Shown piece by piece: positions 16,466 to 22,821 of a stretch of DNA of 64,000 bases. Each line of letters opens with the position of its first letter. The stretch's first letter is position 1. The notes beneath the pieces were generated by a model that was not told the DNA's origin, searched no databases, and was given only the letters and a program-made list of their open reading frames with translations. The position numbers and the translations under genes are program-made. Source of the DNA: Streptococcus suis (lineage in GTDB: Bacteria > Bacillota > Bacilli > Lactobacillales > Streptococcaceae); NCBI RefSeq assembly GCF_024509555.1, contig NZ_JAMWEL010000010.1, positions 17,357-81,356 on the forward strand, in the 5' to 3' direction.

Positions 16466-17235
16466 TTGATATCCTTTCTATTTACAAATCTAATCTTATT
16501 TTGCAACTTTACCAGACCAATCCCGACCTTGGTCAATTCGGCATCATCTGTAATTAAATGTTGCTGGTTCAGTCGAGCCACCTCATTCTTGCTCAAACAA
16601 GCAAGATTTGAAATATCCCAATTGGTCTTGTCGCCATTCAAAAACACAACTGCATGACCGCTTGGAATAGGTCCATAGTGTTCTTCCCAAACTTTACGAT
16701 GCATTTGTTTCCAAATATTCGGTTCAGCAATTTTAATCTTCGGATACCCATCTGTTGTATATCGAATCGTTCCAACCGGTACCCAGTTGATAGGTTTTGA
16801 CCCTTTTTTGAATTGTCCGCTATTTGGGTACATGCCAGGATACTTCTTACCCTTGTTGTGTGGAATTCGTCCTTTTTCAAAATGACCTGTCAACCCACTG
16901 TATAATTTATTATTATTACGGTAGTTTTTAATTTGTTGGCCAGTTAGGGTTAGACCGAATTTCTTATTCATTTCCTCGGCGAAGATATGAGCCACCTTAC
17001 CTCGATGATTATTTAAGAAATATTGATGTTGCTCGTAATTCAATAACTTCTTTTTGAATATTTTTCCGACTGGCAAGCCTAGCCGTTTTCTGACACCTGC
17101 AATTTGTGACTTTGTGTAACTGGTTCCGAACTTTGCATTTAACATTTCAGTAACTTCTGGCGTTAATCGACCAGGACAAATCTCATGCATATAAACAGTA
17201 TATTCATCCTTCCAGCAAAGCGATTGGGGCATGTT
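16456..17235 (-). CDS. HNH endonuclease, homing-type
   Basis: The product of about 259 residues has the NUMOD-like N-terminal repeats of phage HNH homing enzymes (TPEVTEMLNAKFGTSYTKSQ, FAEEMNKKFGLTLTGQQIKN, GHFEKGRIPHNKGKKYPGM) and a C-terminal HNH core (MHRKVWEEHYGPIPSGHAVV then FLNGDKTNWDISNL). It is probably a free-standing homing nuclease inserted in the early operon, though a role in packaging-type nicking cannot be excluded. The start is unclear (TTG 17241, ATG 17235 or ATG 17190). Confidence 0.85.
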   Translation of the reverse strand, partial: NMPQSLCWKDEYTVYMHEICPGRLTPEVTEMLNAKFGTSYTKSQIAGVRKRLGLPVGKIFKKKLLNYEQHQYFLNNHRGKVAHIFAEEMNKKFGLTLTGQQIKNYRNNNKLYSGLTGHFEKGRIPHNKGKKYPGMYPNSGQFKKGSKPINWVPVGTIRYTTDGYPKIKIAEPNIWKQMHRKVWEEHYGPIPSGHAVVFLNGDKTNWDISNLACLSKNEVARLNQQHLITDDAELTKVGIGLVKLQNKIRFVNRKDIKWK

Positions 17236-17434
17236 CAACACCAGCTTCCTGTTTTAATTTTTCAGCTTCAATAGCCAATTTGCCAATCGACACTATTTGA
17301 CCAGCCACGGAAACCATGGCTTTGGACCGTTCGATTTCGATTTTCAGTTCATTTTCTGTGAGTTCCCTATCATCCAAATATTCCAATTGAGCGAATAAGG
17401 TATCAGCTAGGTTTGACATTTTATTCCTAACCAT
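17204..17434 (-). CDS. Hypothetical phage protein
   Basis: A 76-residue helical protein (NLADTLFAQLEYLDDRELTE, then VSIGKLAIEAEKLKQEAGVE) found in phage early operons; no function known. The ATG at 17434 has AGGAGG five bases upstream. It overlaps its neighbours on both sides, so it is coupled within the operon. Confidence 0.65.
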   Translation of the reverse strand: MVRNKMSNLADTLFAQLEYLDDRELTENELKIEIERSKAMVSVAGQIVSIGKLAIEAEKLKQEAGVEHAPIALLEG

Positions 17435-17741
17435 AGGCGCCTCCTAAAATTTCTTCTTTTTCTGCGATACGTTGCAGACGTGCATTTTCATCAACCAACT
17501 GTTGATTGACTCTTCTGTATTCGCAATTTTCTTTATCAAGATCATTTACCATGCTACGAAGAATGGCGTTTTCACGCTCAAGTCGATCAATTGTCTTAGT
17601 TGGTAGGTCAATGCCATAGCTGTCGACTTGATTTGTTCTAAACAACTTACTAAGCATGTCTGCCCCACTTTCTAGGCGTCCGAGTTGGTGCGTCATCTGT
17701 GTATTTGATTGGTTCCCAACTAGCAAGTGTTTGTTGAGCAC
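17427..17741 (-). CDS. Coiled-coil phage protein
   Basis: The C-terminal 60 residues form a strong heptad coiled coil (TIDRLERENAILRSMVNDLD, then LVDENARLQRIAEKEEI). The N-terminus is uncertain: GTG 17741 has only a weak RBS, while ATG 17696 (MTHQLGRLESG) overlaps the preceding gene. Eight bases overlap the next gene. Function unknown. Confidence 0.55.
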   Translation of the reverse strand: MLNKHLLVGNQSNTQMTHQLGRLESGADMLSKLFRTNQVDSYGIDLPTKTIDRLERENAILRSMVNDLDKENCEYRRVNQQLVDENARLQRIAEKEEILGGAYG

Positions 17742-17922
17742 TAGATTTCCGCGCTAACCGATCAGCTTCGACAGCTCTCTCACAAGCCATAGCGATTTTG
17801 TAGTCGAGCAAAAGCTCCTGATCACGTTTCTTCCGCTCCTTCTCAGCTTTCCGCTGTTCCACAATGCCTGCTGCCAATACGGGCAGGGCGAAAATTGATA
17901 ATGATAATAATGCTTCTGTCAT
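17650..17922 (-). CDS. Small membrane-anchored phage protein
   Basis: From ATG 17922 (GAGG upstream) the 90-residue product starts with a hydrophobic segment (MTEALLSLSIFALPVLAAGI) followed by a basic/acidic helix (EQRKAEKERKKRDQELLLDY). It is likely anchored by its N-terminus. A longer frame starting at 18060 reads through an inter-cistronic repeat and is not supported. Function unknown. Confidence 0.6.
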   Translation of the reverse strand: MTEALLSLSIFALPVLAAGIVEQRKAEKERKKRDQELLLDYKIAMACERAVEADRLARKSSAQQTLASWEPIKYTDDAPTRTPRKWGRHA

Positions 17923-17942
17923 AAATTTTTTCCTCGTTTCAG

Positions 17943-17962
17943 ACCTTGTCCAGATTGGTCTT
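17943..17962. repeat. 20-bp direct repeat, copy 1
   Basis: ACCTTGTCCAGATTGGTCTT is identical to 21627-21646, just ahead of the integrase gene. Here it lies between the excisionase-like gene and the next cistron. Confidence 0.8.
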
Positions 17963-18217
17963 TTAGTCTTTTTCGCTAAGCCAAATTTTAATAGCTCTTT
18001 TCTTCCATTTTGTTCCCTCTTGTTCTTTAGGGAAATTCGGTAATTTTCTGTATTTATCAAAGACGGTCCCGTCTACCTTTAGAAATCTGATGCAATCCTT
18101 TCGGTTCATCATTTCTGGGAAACCATCGTCGTTGTCCTTCTCTAGTAAAATCTCGTTTACAACATCTCTTATTATCGATTTTATCCAGTCGGACAAGTCA
18201 ACAAATATCTTGTCCAT
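17963..18217 (-). CDS. Excisionase-like / DNA-binding early phage protein
   Basis: The 84-residue protein has an N-terminal helix with acidic residues and a C-terminal half that looks like a winged-helix of the excisionase/DUF771 kind (MMNRKDCIRFLKVDGTVFDK, then FPKEQEGTKWKKRAIKIWL). It is the first gene of the leftward segment after a + strand terminator and carries a strong RBS (AGGAGG). It could be an excisionase or an early DNA-binding regulator. A leftward promoter (TTACTA, 17 bp, TATAAC) ends a few bases before the RBS. Confidence 0.65.
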   Translation of the reverse strand: MDKIFVDLSDWIKSIIRDVVNEILLEKDNDDGFPEMMNRKDCIRFLKVDGTVFDKYRKLPNFPKEQEGTKWKKRAIKIWLSEKD

Positions 18218-18286
18218 AGTAGGCCTCCTGTGTTATAATTTTGTTAGTTAATTTTAGTAAGCCACTGTTCCCGCAGTGGTTTTTTT
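18210..18286 (+). promoter_or_regulatory. Rightward extended -10 promoter with immediate terminator
   Basis: TGTTATAAT (18231-18239) with a weak TTGTCC upstream points rightward over the RBS of the leftward gene. CCACTG-TTCCCG-CAGTGG plus T7 at 18262-18286 is a clean Rho-independent terminator on the + strand. The layout repeats that at 5539-5616. Confidence 0.5.
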
Positions 18287-18297
18287 CATCTCTCCCA

Positions 18298-18330
18298 TGC
18301 TATAATAAAGCTGAAAGGAGGTGAAGTTTT
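18298..18330 (+). promoter_or_regulatory. Promoter and RBS of the small rightward gene
   Basis: An extended -10 (TGCTATAAT, 18298-18306) is followed by AAAGGAGGTGAAG, a near-perfect Shine-Dalgarno, seven bases before the ATG at 18331. Confidence 0.6.
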
Positions 18331-18541
18331 ATGTCCGTTACAATCAATACAAACATTCCTGAAGACCAAGTGACTAAAGTGGTTCACGAAAAAAGGTCCA
18401 GGTCATGTTTATGTAGAAACGTTCTATCCTAACGGTTTAATCATCAATTACGACATGCTTCCCGACGGCACTGTCAATGTTGATTGCAATAAACCATTAA
18501 AACTTGAATCGGACGGAAGTTACACTCCTGTAATAGATTGA
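18331..18541 (+). pseudogene. Small phage gene broken by a frameshift
   Basis: The frame opens MSVTINTNIPEDQVTKVVHE and then stops after a shift in the run GAAAAAAGG. Dropping one A restores GPGHVYVETFYPNGLIINYD and onward to a stop at 18539-18541, giving about 69 residues. The strong promoter and RBS show it was a real gene. Its 3' end overlaps the convergent leftward gene by 22 bases. A natural +1 shift is possible but an indel in the A run is more likely. No family is recognised. Confidence 0.6.
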
Positions 18542-18714
18542 GCTTTTATCTCAATCTTAGTACCAGAGAAAGTAATTTCCGAATTTTTGCTTTTGATAAC
18601 TAAAGACTGACTAGCTATGTCATTAGCATCCATCCGATTTGTAATAATCTTTTTAGGGTCTATCGTTACCGCGATAGGTTCTTTTTTTCTATACGGATAA
18701 CGTTTCGGTCTCAT
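18520..18714 (-). CDS. Hypothetical small basic phage protein
   Basis: A 64-residue protein starting MRPKRYPYRKKEPIAVTIDP, basic at the N-terminus and beta-rich after it. The RBS GAAAGGAGAAAG is excellent. Its upstream region carries the repeated CCAGCTCTGCTATTT linker. Function unknown. Confidence 0.6.
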   Translation of the reverse strand: MRPKRYPYRKKEPIAVTIDPKKIITNRMDANDIASQSLVIKSKNSEITFSGTKIEIKAQSITGV

Positions 18715-18803
18715 GTCTTTCTCCTTTCTGTAAATAGCAGAGCTGGTAAGCTGGTTACCTAGTTTTTTGATATAATAAAAATAAAAACGATTGGAGTATA
18801 ATA

Positions 18804-19469
18804 ATGTCTAATAAAACTTGCTTCGTAGTCACTGCAATAGGTCAAGCTGGATCGCAAGAAAGAATCCATGCCGACAAAGTCTTGACTTATCTAATTGAGC
18901 CCGTTTGCTCTGAATTAAACATTCAGGTCATTAGAGTTGATAGAGAGACTACCAACGGTGATATAAACGAATCTATACTCAACCATTTGAAAAATGATGA
19001 TCTGGTTATCGCTGATTTGACTTGGCATAACGCAAATGCATTTTACGAATTTGGATACCGACAAGCACTTGGTCTTCCTGTAGTACCAATCATCAAACAC
19101 GATCAGCGTTTGCCGTTTGATGTGATTTCAAAGCGTACTGTATTTTATGACACAGATGTTTCGACTATCGAAGATTCGAAATCAAGACTCAAAAACATGA
19201 TTTTAGATTTCGAAAATTTCATAATGCCAAACAAACGTGATGACACAAAATCTGAATTAGAAATCATCATTGAAAAACTGGACTTAATCATCGAACAAAC
19301 TAAACCACAAAAAACAGGTTCATCTTCACTAACCAATTACGATGCAATTGGCAACGAAACGAGCAAGGTATTAGCAAACGCTAGAGATATTCTCGCGAAT
19401 CAACCTAAATTCAATTTTGCTTTAACAACGAATCCACACCTGCAACATAGCCTTGGAGATACCGAATAA
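18804..19469 (+). CDS. TIR-like / nucleoside 2-deoxyribosyltransferase-like protein
   Basis: The first about 130 residues have the layout of the nucleoside deoxyribosyltransferase/TIR-like fold: strand CFVVTAIG, a helix, VIRVD, then DDLVIADLTWHNANAFYEFG with the FYE glutamate found in this family, and ALGLPVVPII. The C-terminal third is helical and probably a partner or oligomerisation region. The gene is alone on the + strand, against the lytic operon and in line with the repressor gene, with its own promoter (TATAAT 18771-18776) and GGAG before the ATG. That is where prophages often carry lysogen-expressed defence or superinfection genes. The enzymatic activity and defence role are inferred; the fold call is by motif only. 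Confidence 0.7.
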   Translation: MSNKTCFVVTAIGQAGSQERIHADKVLTYLIEPVCSELNIQVIRVDRETTNGDINESILNHLKNDDLVIADLTWHNANAFYEFGYRQALGLPVVPIIKHDQRLPFDVISKRTVFYDTDVSTIEDSKSRLKNMILDFENFIMPNKRDDTKSELEIIIEKLDLIIEQTKPQKTGSSSLTNYDAIGNETSKVLANARDILANQPKFNFALTTNPHLQHSLGDTE

Positions 19470-19557
19470 GTACCCTGTCTTCTTCCATTTCCTTTTCTCT
19501 CGTCGCTATCCGATTTTCAAGTTCGGATAGCTTTTGTTTTACTTCTTGAAAGTCCAT
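19411..19557 (-). CDS. Small coiled-coil phage protein
   Basis: A 48-codon frame starts at ATG 19557 with GGAAAGGAGAAAGGG upstream and reads MDFQEVKQKLSELENRIATR onward, a heptad-like coiled coil ending DSLLKQN. It overlaps the 3' end of the convergent TIR-like gene by 59 bases. The RBS is the main support. Confidence 0.5.
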   Translation of the reverse strand: MDFQEVKQKLSELENRIATREKEMEEDRVLIRYLQGYVAGVDSLLKQN

Positions 19558-19594
19558 CCCTTTCTCCTTTCCATAAATGCAGAGCTGTACCGCC

Positions 19595-19723
19595 CTACTC
19601 CTCTCTCAACTTCTCCGCCAGCACCAACCGCACATAAGCCGCCATCGACAGCCCCAGACGCTGGCACTCCACCCCCAACCGTTTCTTCATCTCAACCGAC
19701 AAAGACACATGTATAGACGTCAT
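19595..19723 (-). CDS. Very small ribbon-helix-helix DNA-binding protein
   Basis: A 42-codon frame from ATG 19723 (GGAAGGAGGGG upstream) encodes MTSIHVSLSVEMKKRLGVEC followed by QRLGLSMAAYVRLVLAEKL, a full Arc/MetJ/CopG-type ribbon-helix-helix: an N-terminal beta strand with alternating polar residues, then two helices joined by LGLS. It is likely a dimeric DNA-binding regulator of the early region. Its GC content is higher than the neighbours. It ends 38 bases before the next small gene. Confidence 0.7.
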   Translation of the reverse strand: MTSIHVSLSVEMKKRLGVECQRLGLSMAAYVRLVLAEKLREE

Positions 19724-19846
19724 GGTCACCCCTCCTTCCACCTGTTAGTTAAAGTTCTTGAAGAAGTCAAGAACTTTTTATACAAGTATTGTATAAAGTT
19801 TGACCAAAGACTGACCATTGGGGAAATAGCAGAGCTGGTGTGTTTG

Positions 19847-20056
19847 TTACCTTTCATTTTGTGAGGTTGTATTTGTAAATAAATCGCTAATCTCTTTGTT
19901 CAAGATTTTAGCGATTTTGTAGCATTCACTCAATTTGAAATCATTTTGACCAAGTTCTTTCTGACGGTAAGTTGTTTCTGAAATCCCTAGCTTGTCAGCG
20001 ATGTCTTTTTGAGTGTATCCAGCTTGTTTTCGAGCCTCATACAACAATAATTGCAA
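19847..20056 (-). CDS. Cro-like XRE-family regulator
   Basis: The 69-residue protein is one helix-turn-helix of the Cro/CI class (YEARKQAGYTQKDIADKLGI, then SETTYRQKELGQNDFKLSEC) with a short tail. It appears to start at TTG 20056, nine bases after GGAG. It is in the early leftward operon driven by the promoter facing the CI gene, so it is the likely Cro partner of the switch, though two other small genes lie between it and the promoter. Confidence 0.75.
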   Translation of the reverse strand: MQLLLYEARKQAGYTQKDIADKLGISETTYRQKELGQNDFKLSECYKIAKILNKEISDLFTNTTSQNER

Positions 20057-20062
20057 TAACCC

Positions 20063-20179
20063 TCACTCCTTTCCTTCTTTTTCCTTTCTGAGTTTCTCCA
20101 GCTTTTTATCCAAGTACCACTTTGTGATGTGTCTACCTATAAACATGAGAACCCATAAACCTGCTAACCAATACAACAT
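20063..20179 (-). CDS. Very small single-pass membrane protein
   Basis: A 38-codon frame from ATG 20179 reads MLYWLAGLWVLMFIGRHITK then a strongly charged tail (KLEKLRKEKEGKE). It has one membrane helix with a basic cytoplasmic end. The RBS is weak, so the call rests on composition and tight packing against the Cro-like gene. Function unknown; membrane-active phage peptides are one possibility. Confidence 0.45.
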   Translation of the reverse strand: MLYWLAGLWVLMFIGRHITKWYLDKKLEKLRKEKEGKE

Positions 20180-20207
20180 TGCTTTTTCTGGCAAATGGTG
20201 GTATACT

Positions 20208-20240
20208 CAAATAAGAGGTTGGGGCTTCCGCCCCTTGCTC
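20208..20240 (-). terminator. Hairpin after the first early gene
   Basis: GGGGC-GGAA-GCCCC with outer AGAG/CTCT pairing forms a stable stem just after the stop at 20241; the T tracts on both sides are imperfect, so it may attenuate in either direction. Confidence 0.5.
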
Positions 20241-20372
20241 TTAATCTTTATTTGCTAGTTTGTAGTCTAGAATTATCTTGACGAGCATTCTAGTTTCCCT
20301 AGCCAAGCCTAACACTATCAGAACTGTGCCAAGTTCGTCAGGTGTTAGGCTTTTTATGATGTCAACCACCAT
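20241..20372 (-). CDS. Small hypothetical phage protein, first gene of the leftward early operon
   Basis: A 43-codon frame from ATG 20372 has an excellent AGGAGG eight bases upstream and reads MVVDIIKSLTPDELGTVLIV then LGLARETRMLVKIILDYKLA. It is the first gene after the strong leftward promoter at 20428-20456. Probably helical; function unknown. Confidence 0.6.
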   Translation of the reverse strand: MVVDIIKSLTPDELGTVLIVLGLARETRMLVKIILDYKLANKD

Positions 20373-20427
20373 TTGCCGTTCCTCCTGTTTTTATTTTTGG
20401 CGGGGTTAATTCCTTAACCTTGACTAT

Positions 20428-20456
20428 ATTATACCTCACAATTTGAAAGGTGTCAA
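20428..20456 (-). promoter_or_regulatory. Strong leftward early promoter
   Basis: TTGACA (20456-20451) and TATAAT (20433-20428) are exactly 17 bases apart. The -10 region includes TTGTGAGGT, repeated in inverted orientation at the rightward promoter, so it is probably repressed by CI. Confidence 0.85.
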
Positions 20457-20513
20457 CACTTTTTTTGCGAAAACACAAAAAAACTTTTCTTTTTGTGAGG
20501 TTTGTTGTATAAT
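20433..20513. promoter_or_regulatory. CI/Cro operator region with rightward repressor promoter
   Basis: ACCTCACAA (20433-20441) and TTGTGAGGT (20493-20501) form a perfect 9-bp inverted repeat placed at the two divergent promoters. The rightward -10 TATAAT is at 20508-20513, preceded by TTG. These are probable repressor sites. Confidence 0.6.
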
Positions 20514-20538
20514 TAGGTAAACAAAGGAGGAATATCTC

Positions 20539-21288
20539 GTGAACGACAAAGAATTATCAATTTATGTAGGTCAAAAAATAAAAGATTTTCGTTTATCTCG
20601 TAACATGACCCAAAAAGAATTGGCTGAACGTATCGGGATGGGAGATACTACAATAGTTAATTATGAAAAAGGTATCCGAACACCTAAAAAAAATACACTT
20701 TTCAAAATATCCGAAGTGTTAAAAACTTCTATTGATGACTTCTTTCCTCCTATTACCACCACAGCCCCTAACAGCCTCGTAGAGCAGATTTCGGACAAGG
20801 TGGTGCAATTAACCGAACCAAACCAGAAAAACGTGCTACGCTACTCTAGCGAGCTTCTAGATAAACAAAATACAGTAGCATACAGTAAGAATACAGTAAG
20901 CGAACTGCAAGCCACCTACCACACCTACAACTACTACGACCAACCTGCTTCCGCTGGCACAGGTCAATATCTGAATGATGTAAAGGTCGAGACTATCGAA
21001 TTACCTATAGAAGTGGACGCCGACTTCGTTGTCCCTATTTACGGAGACTCCATGGAACCAGAATACCACTCAGGCGATTATGTATTCGTCAAACTATCAG
21101 TAGATCTATCTGACGGCGACATCGGAGTATTTGCCTATAACGGCGACGCCTACATCAAACAACTCCGCATCACAGACCAAGGTGCCTATCTTCACAGCCT
21201 AAACCCAGACTACGACAATATCCCAATCACAGCAGACACCGACTTCCGAACCATTGGTGAAGTGGTGGATATTTATAGGGAGAGGTAA
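20539..21288 (+). CDS. CI-like repressor with LexA/S24 autopeptidase domain
   Basis: The 249-residue protein has an XRE helix-turn-helix (residues about 8-65: SRNMTQKELAERIGMGDTTI) and a C-terminal S24 peptidase with an Ala139-Gly140 cleavage site (QPASAGTGQ), Ser171 in GDSMEP and Lys207 in DAYIKQ. It should keep the prophage silent and be inactivated by RecA-stimulated self-cleavage after DNA damage. Start is GTG 20539 with AAAGGAGG upstream. All catalytic features are present, so the lysogenic switch looks intact even though other phage genes are damaged. Confidence 0.93.
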   Translation: MNDKELSIYVGQKIKDFRLSRNMTQKELAERIGMGDTTIVNYEKGIRTPKKNTLFKISEVLKTSIDDFFPPITTTAPNSLVEQISDKVVQLTEPNQKNVLRYSSELLDKQNTVAYSKNTVSELQATYHTYNYYDQPASAGTGQYLNDVKVETIELPIEVDADFVVPIYGDSMEPEYHSGDYVFVKLSVDLSDGDIGVFAYNGDAYIKQLRITDQGAYLHSLNPDYDNIPITADTDFRTIGEVVDIYRER

Positions 21289-21331
21289 ATTAAATCTAAA
21301 ATAGAAAGTATCTTTTTTGAAACAATTTTGT

Positions 21332-21424
21332 TTGACAAATATTCGCTAAGTCTTTATCATATACTTATGATTAAGACTTAGCAACGCTTGCACCTTGCAG
21401 CGTACCAGTGCTAAGTCGTTTTTT
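21332..21424 (+). promoter_or_regulatory. Promoter inside a 38-bp palindrome, followed by a terminator
   Basis: TTGACA (21332-21337), 17 bases, TATCAT (21355-21360) make a rightward promoter. The -10 lies in an interrupted palindrome at 21345-21382: GCTAAGTCTT and ATCATA pair with TATGAT and AAGACTTAGC around TACT, with one T-T mismatch. A third GCTAAGTC at 21410-21417 pairs with GACTTAGC (21375-21382) to make a terminator with T6 at 21419-21424; an inner ACGCT/AGCGT stem extends it. The same middle strand can thus form either of two exclusive hairpins. Confidence 0.65.
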
Positions 21425-21488
21425 GTTTTATAAGATTCAACCAATTGACCTAGGTTTTCCGGATAATTGGCTTGATTTGCTTAACTAA

Positions 21489-21533
21489 CAAAAAACCCCC
21501 ACACTTCCAACCGACCAAAGCCGAAGTGCAGGG
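21489..21533 (-). terminator. Leftward Rho-independent terminator before the integrase gene
   Basis: On the minus strand CCCTGCACTTC pairs with GAAGTGTGGG and is followed by GTTTTTTG. It would stop antisense transcription entering from the integrase side. Confidence 0.65.
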
Positions 21534-21626
21534 TAACCAAATAAGCAAAGACCAGCTATTCAGCCGGACCTTTTGCGTACTCTATTATATCATTTTAAGG
21601 AGGTGATGCCAATATCCTTTCGAAAA

Positions 21627-21646
21627 ACCTTGTCCAGATTGGTCTT
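21627..21646. repeat. 20-bp direct repeat, copy 2
   Basis: Identical to 17943-17962. It lies 18 bases before the integrase ATG, overlapping its leader. Confidence 0.8.
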
Positions 21647-21663
21647 ACAGAAAGGAAAAGAGA

Positions 21664-22821
21664 ATGAAATATACAAAAACAAAATACCCGAATATTTTTA
21701 CGTACGAAACCCAAAAAGGATTGCGTTACTATGTCCGCAGAGGATACTTTGTTAATGGCGACAAGAAAGAATTTAACAAGAGCGGACTACGAAGCTTAAA
21801 GGACGCCCAGAGAATTCTAAGGGATATTGAAGAAAGAATTTATCATGATGAAATGGATGTCAACCTAGAACTTACTTTAAATGAATACTGGGAAATCTAC
21901 TCAGCAAAGAAAGAAAAAACAGGTCAATGGAATGATACATCCATCTACACTAACGCAGGCATTTATCGTACCATGATAAAAGAAAAGTGGGGAAACCTCC
22001 CGCTAAAAAAAATAAATCGCAACGATTATGAAGAACATCTGGCAGAAATGCTTGGCCAGTACCGCAGAAATAGTGTACTTACCAGTAATCGACTTTTGAA
22101 TTCCATTTTAAACGATGCTGTCAAAAATGGTAATCTTAGACAAAATAAATTGTCTGGTATTTATCTTGGGGAATCAGAATTAGAACCTCTTAATAAAGAG
22201 TTAAAAATCGATGATTTTCAAACGTGGATAAAAACCGCAGAAGAATTACTATCGACCACACATTTTGCATTTGTCTACCTGACTATTTTTGGACTTAGAC
22301 GCGGGGAAGTCTGTGGTATCAGGTTCATGGACGTTACTTTCGATTCGAATAATCGAGCAGTCTTAAATATAAGAGACTCTCGTTCCAACAGGACAAAAGA
22401 TGGTGCTGGAAGAACAAAAACAGAAAGTTCTGTGCGTTACGTCGTTTTAAATGACAGAGGCAGTGAGCTGTTGTTACAGATCATGGAAACAGCAAAACAA
22501 GTCAAAAAGAAAGCAGACGTCATTGTTGAGCAGGAAAAAGATTACCTGAGCATCCGAATAAAGAATAATAAATACTATTTGGAAAGACCTGCTTTTTTAA
22601 ACAAAATTTTTAAACGAGTAAGTGAGGAATGTGGTATCTATATCACTCCACACATTATGCGTCACTTCTTTACCACTCAATCGCTCATTGCTGGAGCCAG
22701 ACCAGAAGATGTCATGCACTTCCTGGGACATGCAAGCCTTCAAACAACCAAACAATATACTCACATCAAAGAAGAACGAGCGCATAATGTTACTGATCTA
22801 TTTGACAAGAAAGTTCTATAA
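21664..22821 (+). CDS. int: Phage tyrosine integrase
   Basis: The 385-residue recombinase has an AP2-like/arm-binding N-terminus (residues 10-60), a core-binding domain (70-170) and a catalytic domain with Arg212 (FGLRRGEV), His330 and Arg333 (TPHIMRHFFTT), His356 (FLGHAS) and Tyr365 (TTKQYTH). It catalyses insertion and excision of the prophage. AGAAAGGAAAAGAG precedes the ATG. All catalytic residues are present. It is the last phage gene at this end, so the attachment site should lie just beyond 22,821. Confidence 0.95.
   Translation: MKYTKTKYPNIFTYETQKGLRYYVRRGYFVNGDKKEFNKSGLRSLKDAQRILRDIEERIYHDEMDVNLELTLNEYWEIYSAKKEKTGQWNDTSIYTNAGIYRTMIKEKWGNLPLKKINRNDYEEHLAEMLGQYRRNSVLTSNRLLNSILNDAVKNGNLRQNKLSGIYLGESELEPLNKELKIDDFQTWIKTAEELLSTTHFAFVYLTIFGLRRGEVCGIRFMDVTFDSNNRAVLNIRDSRSNRTKDGAGRTKTESSVRYVVLNDRGSELLLQIMETAKQVKKKADVIVEQEKDYLSIRIKNNKYYLERPAFLNKIFKRVSEECGIYITPHIMRHFFTTQSLIAGARPEDVMHFLGHASLQTTKQYTHIKEERAHNVTDLFDKKVL

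Noticed and set aside
21573..21755. A small gene overlapping the integrase start (MPISFRKTL...)
   Set aside because: Its AAGGAGG is only two bases from the ATG, it overlaps int out of frame and its sequence is basic low-complexity; more likely int leader.
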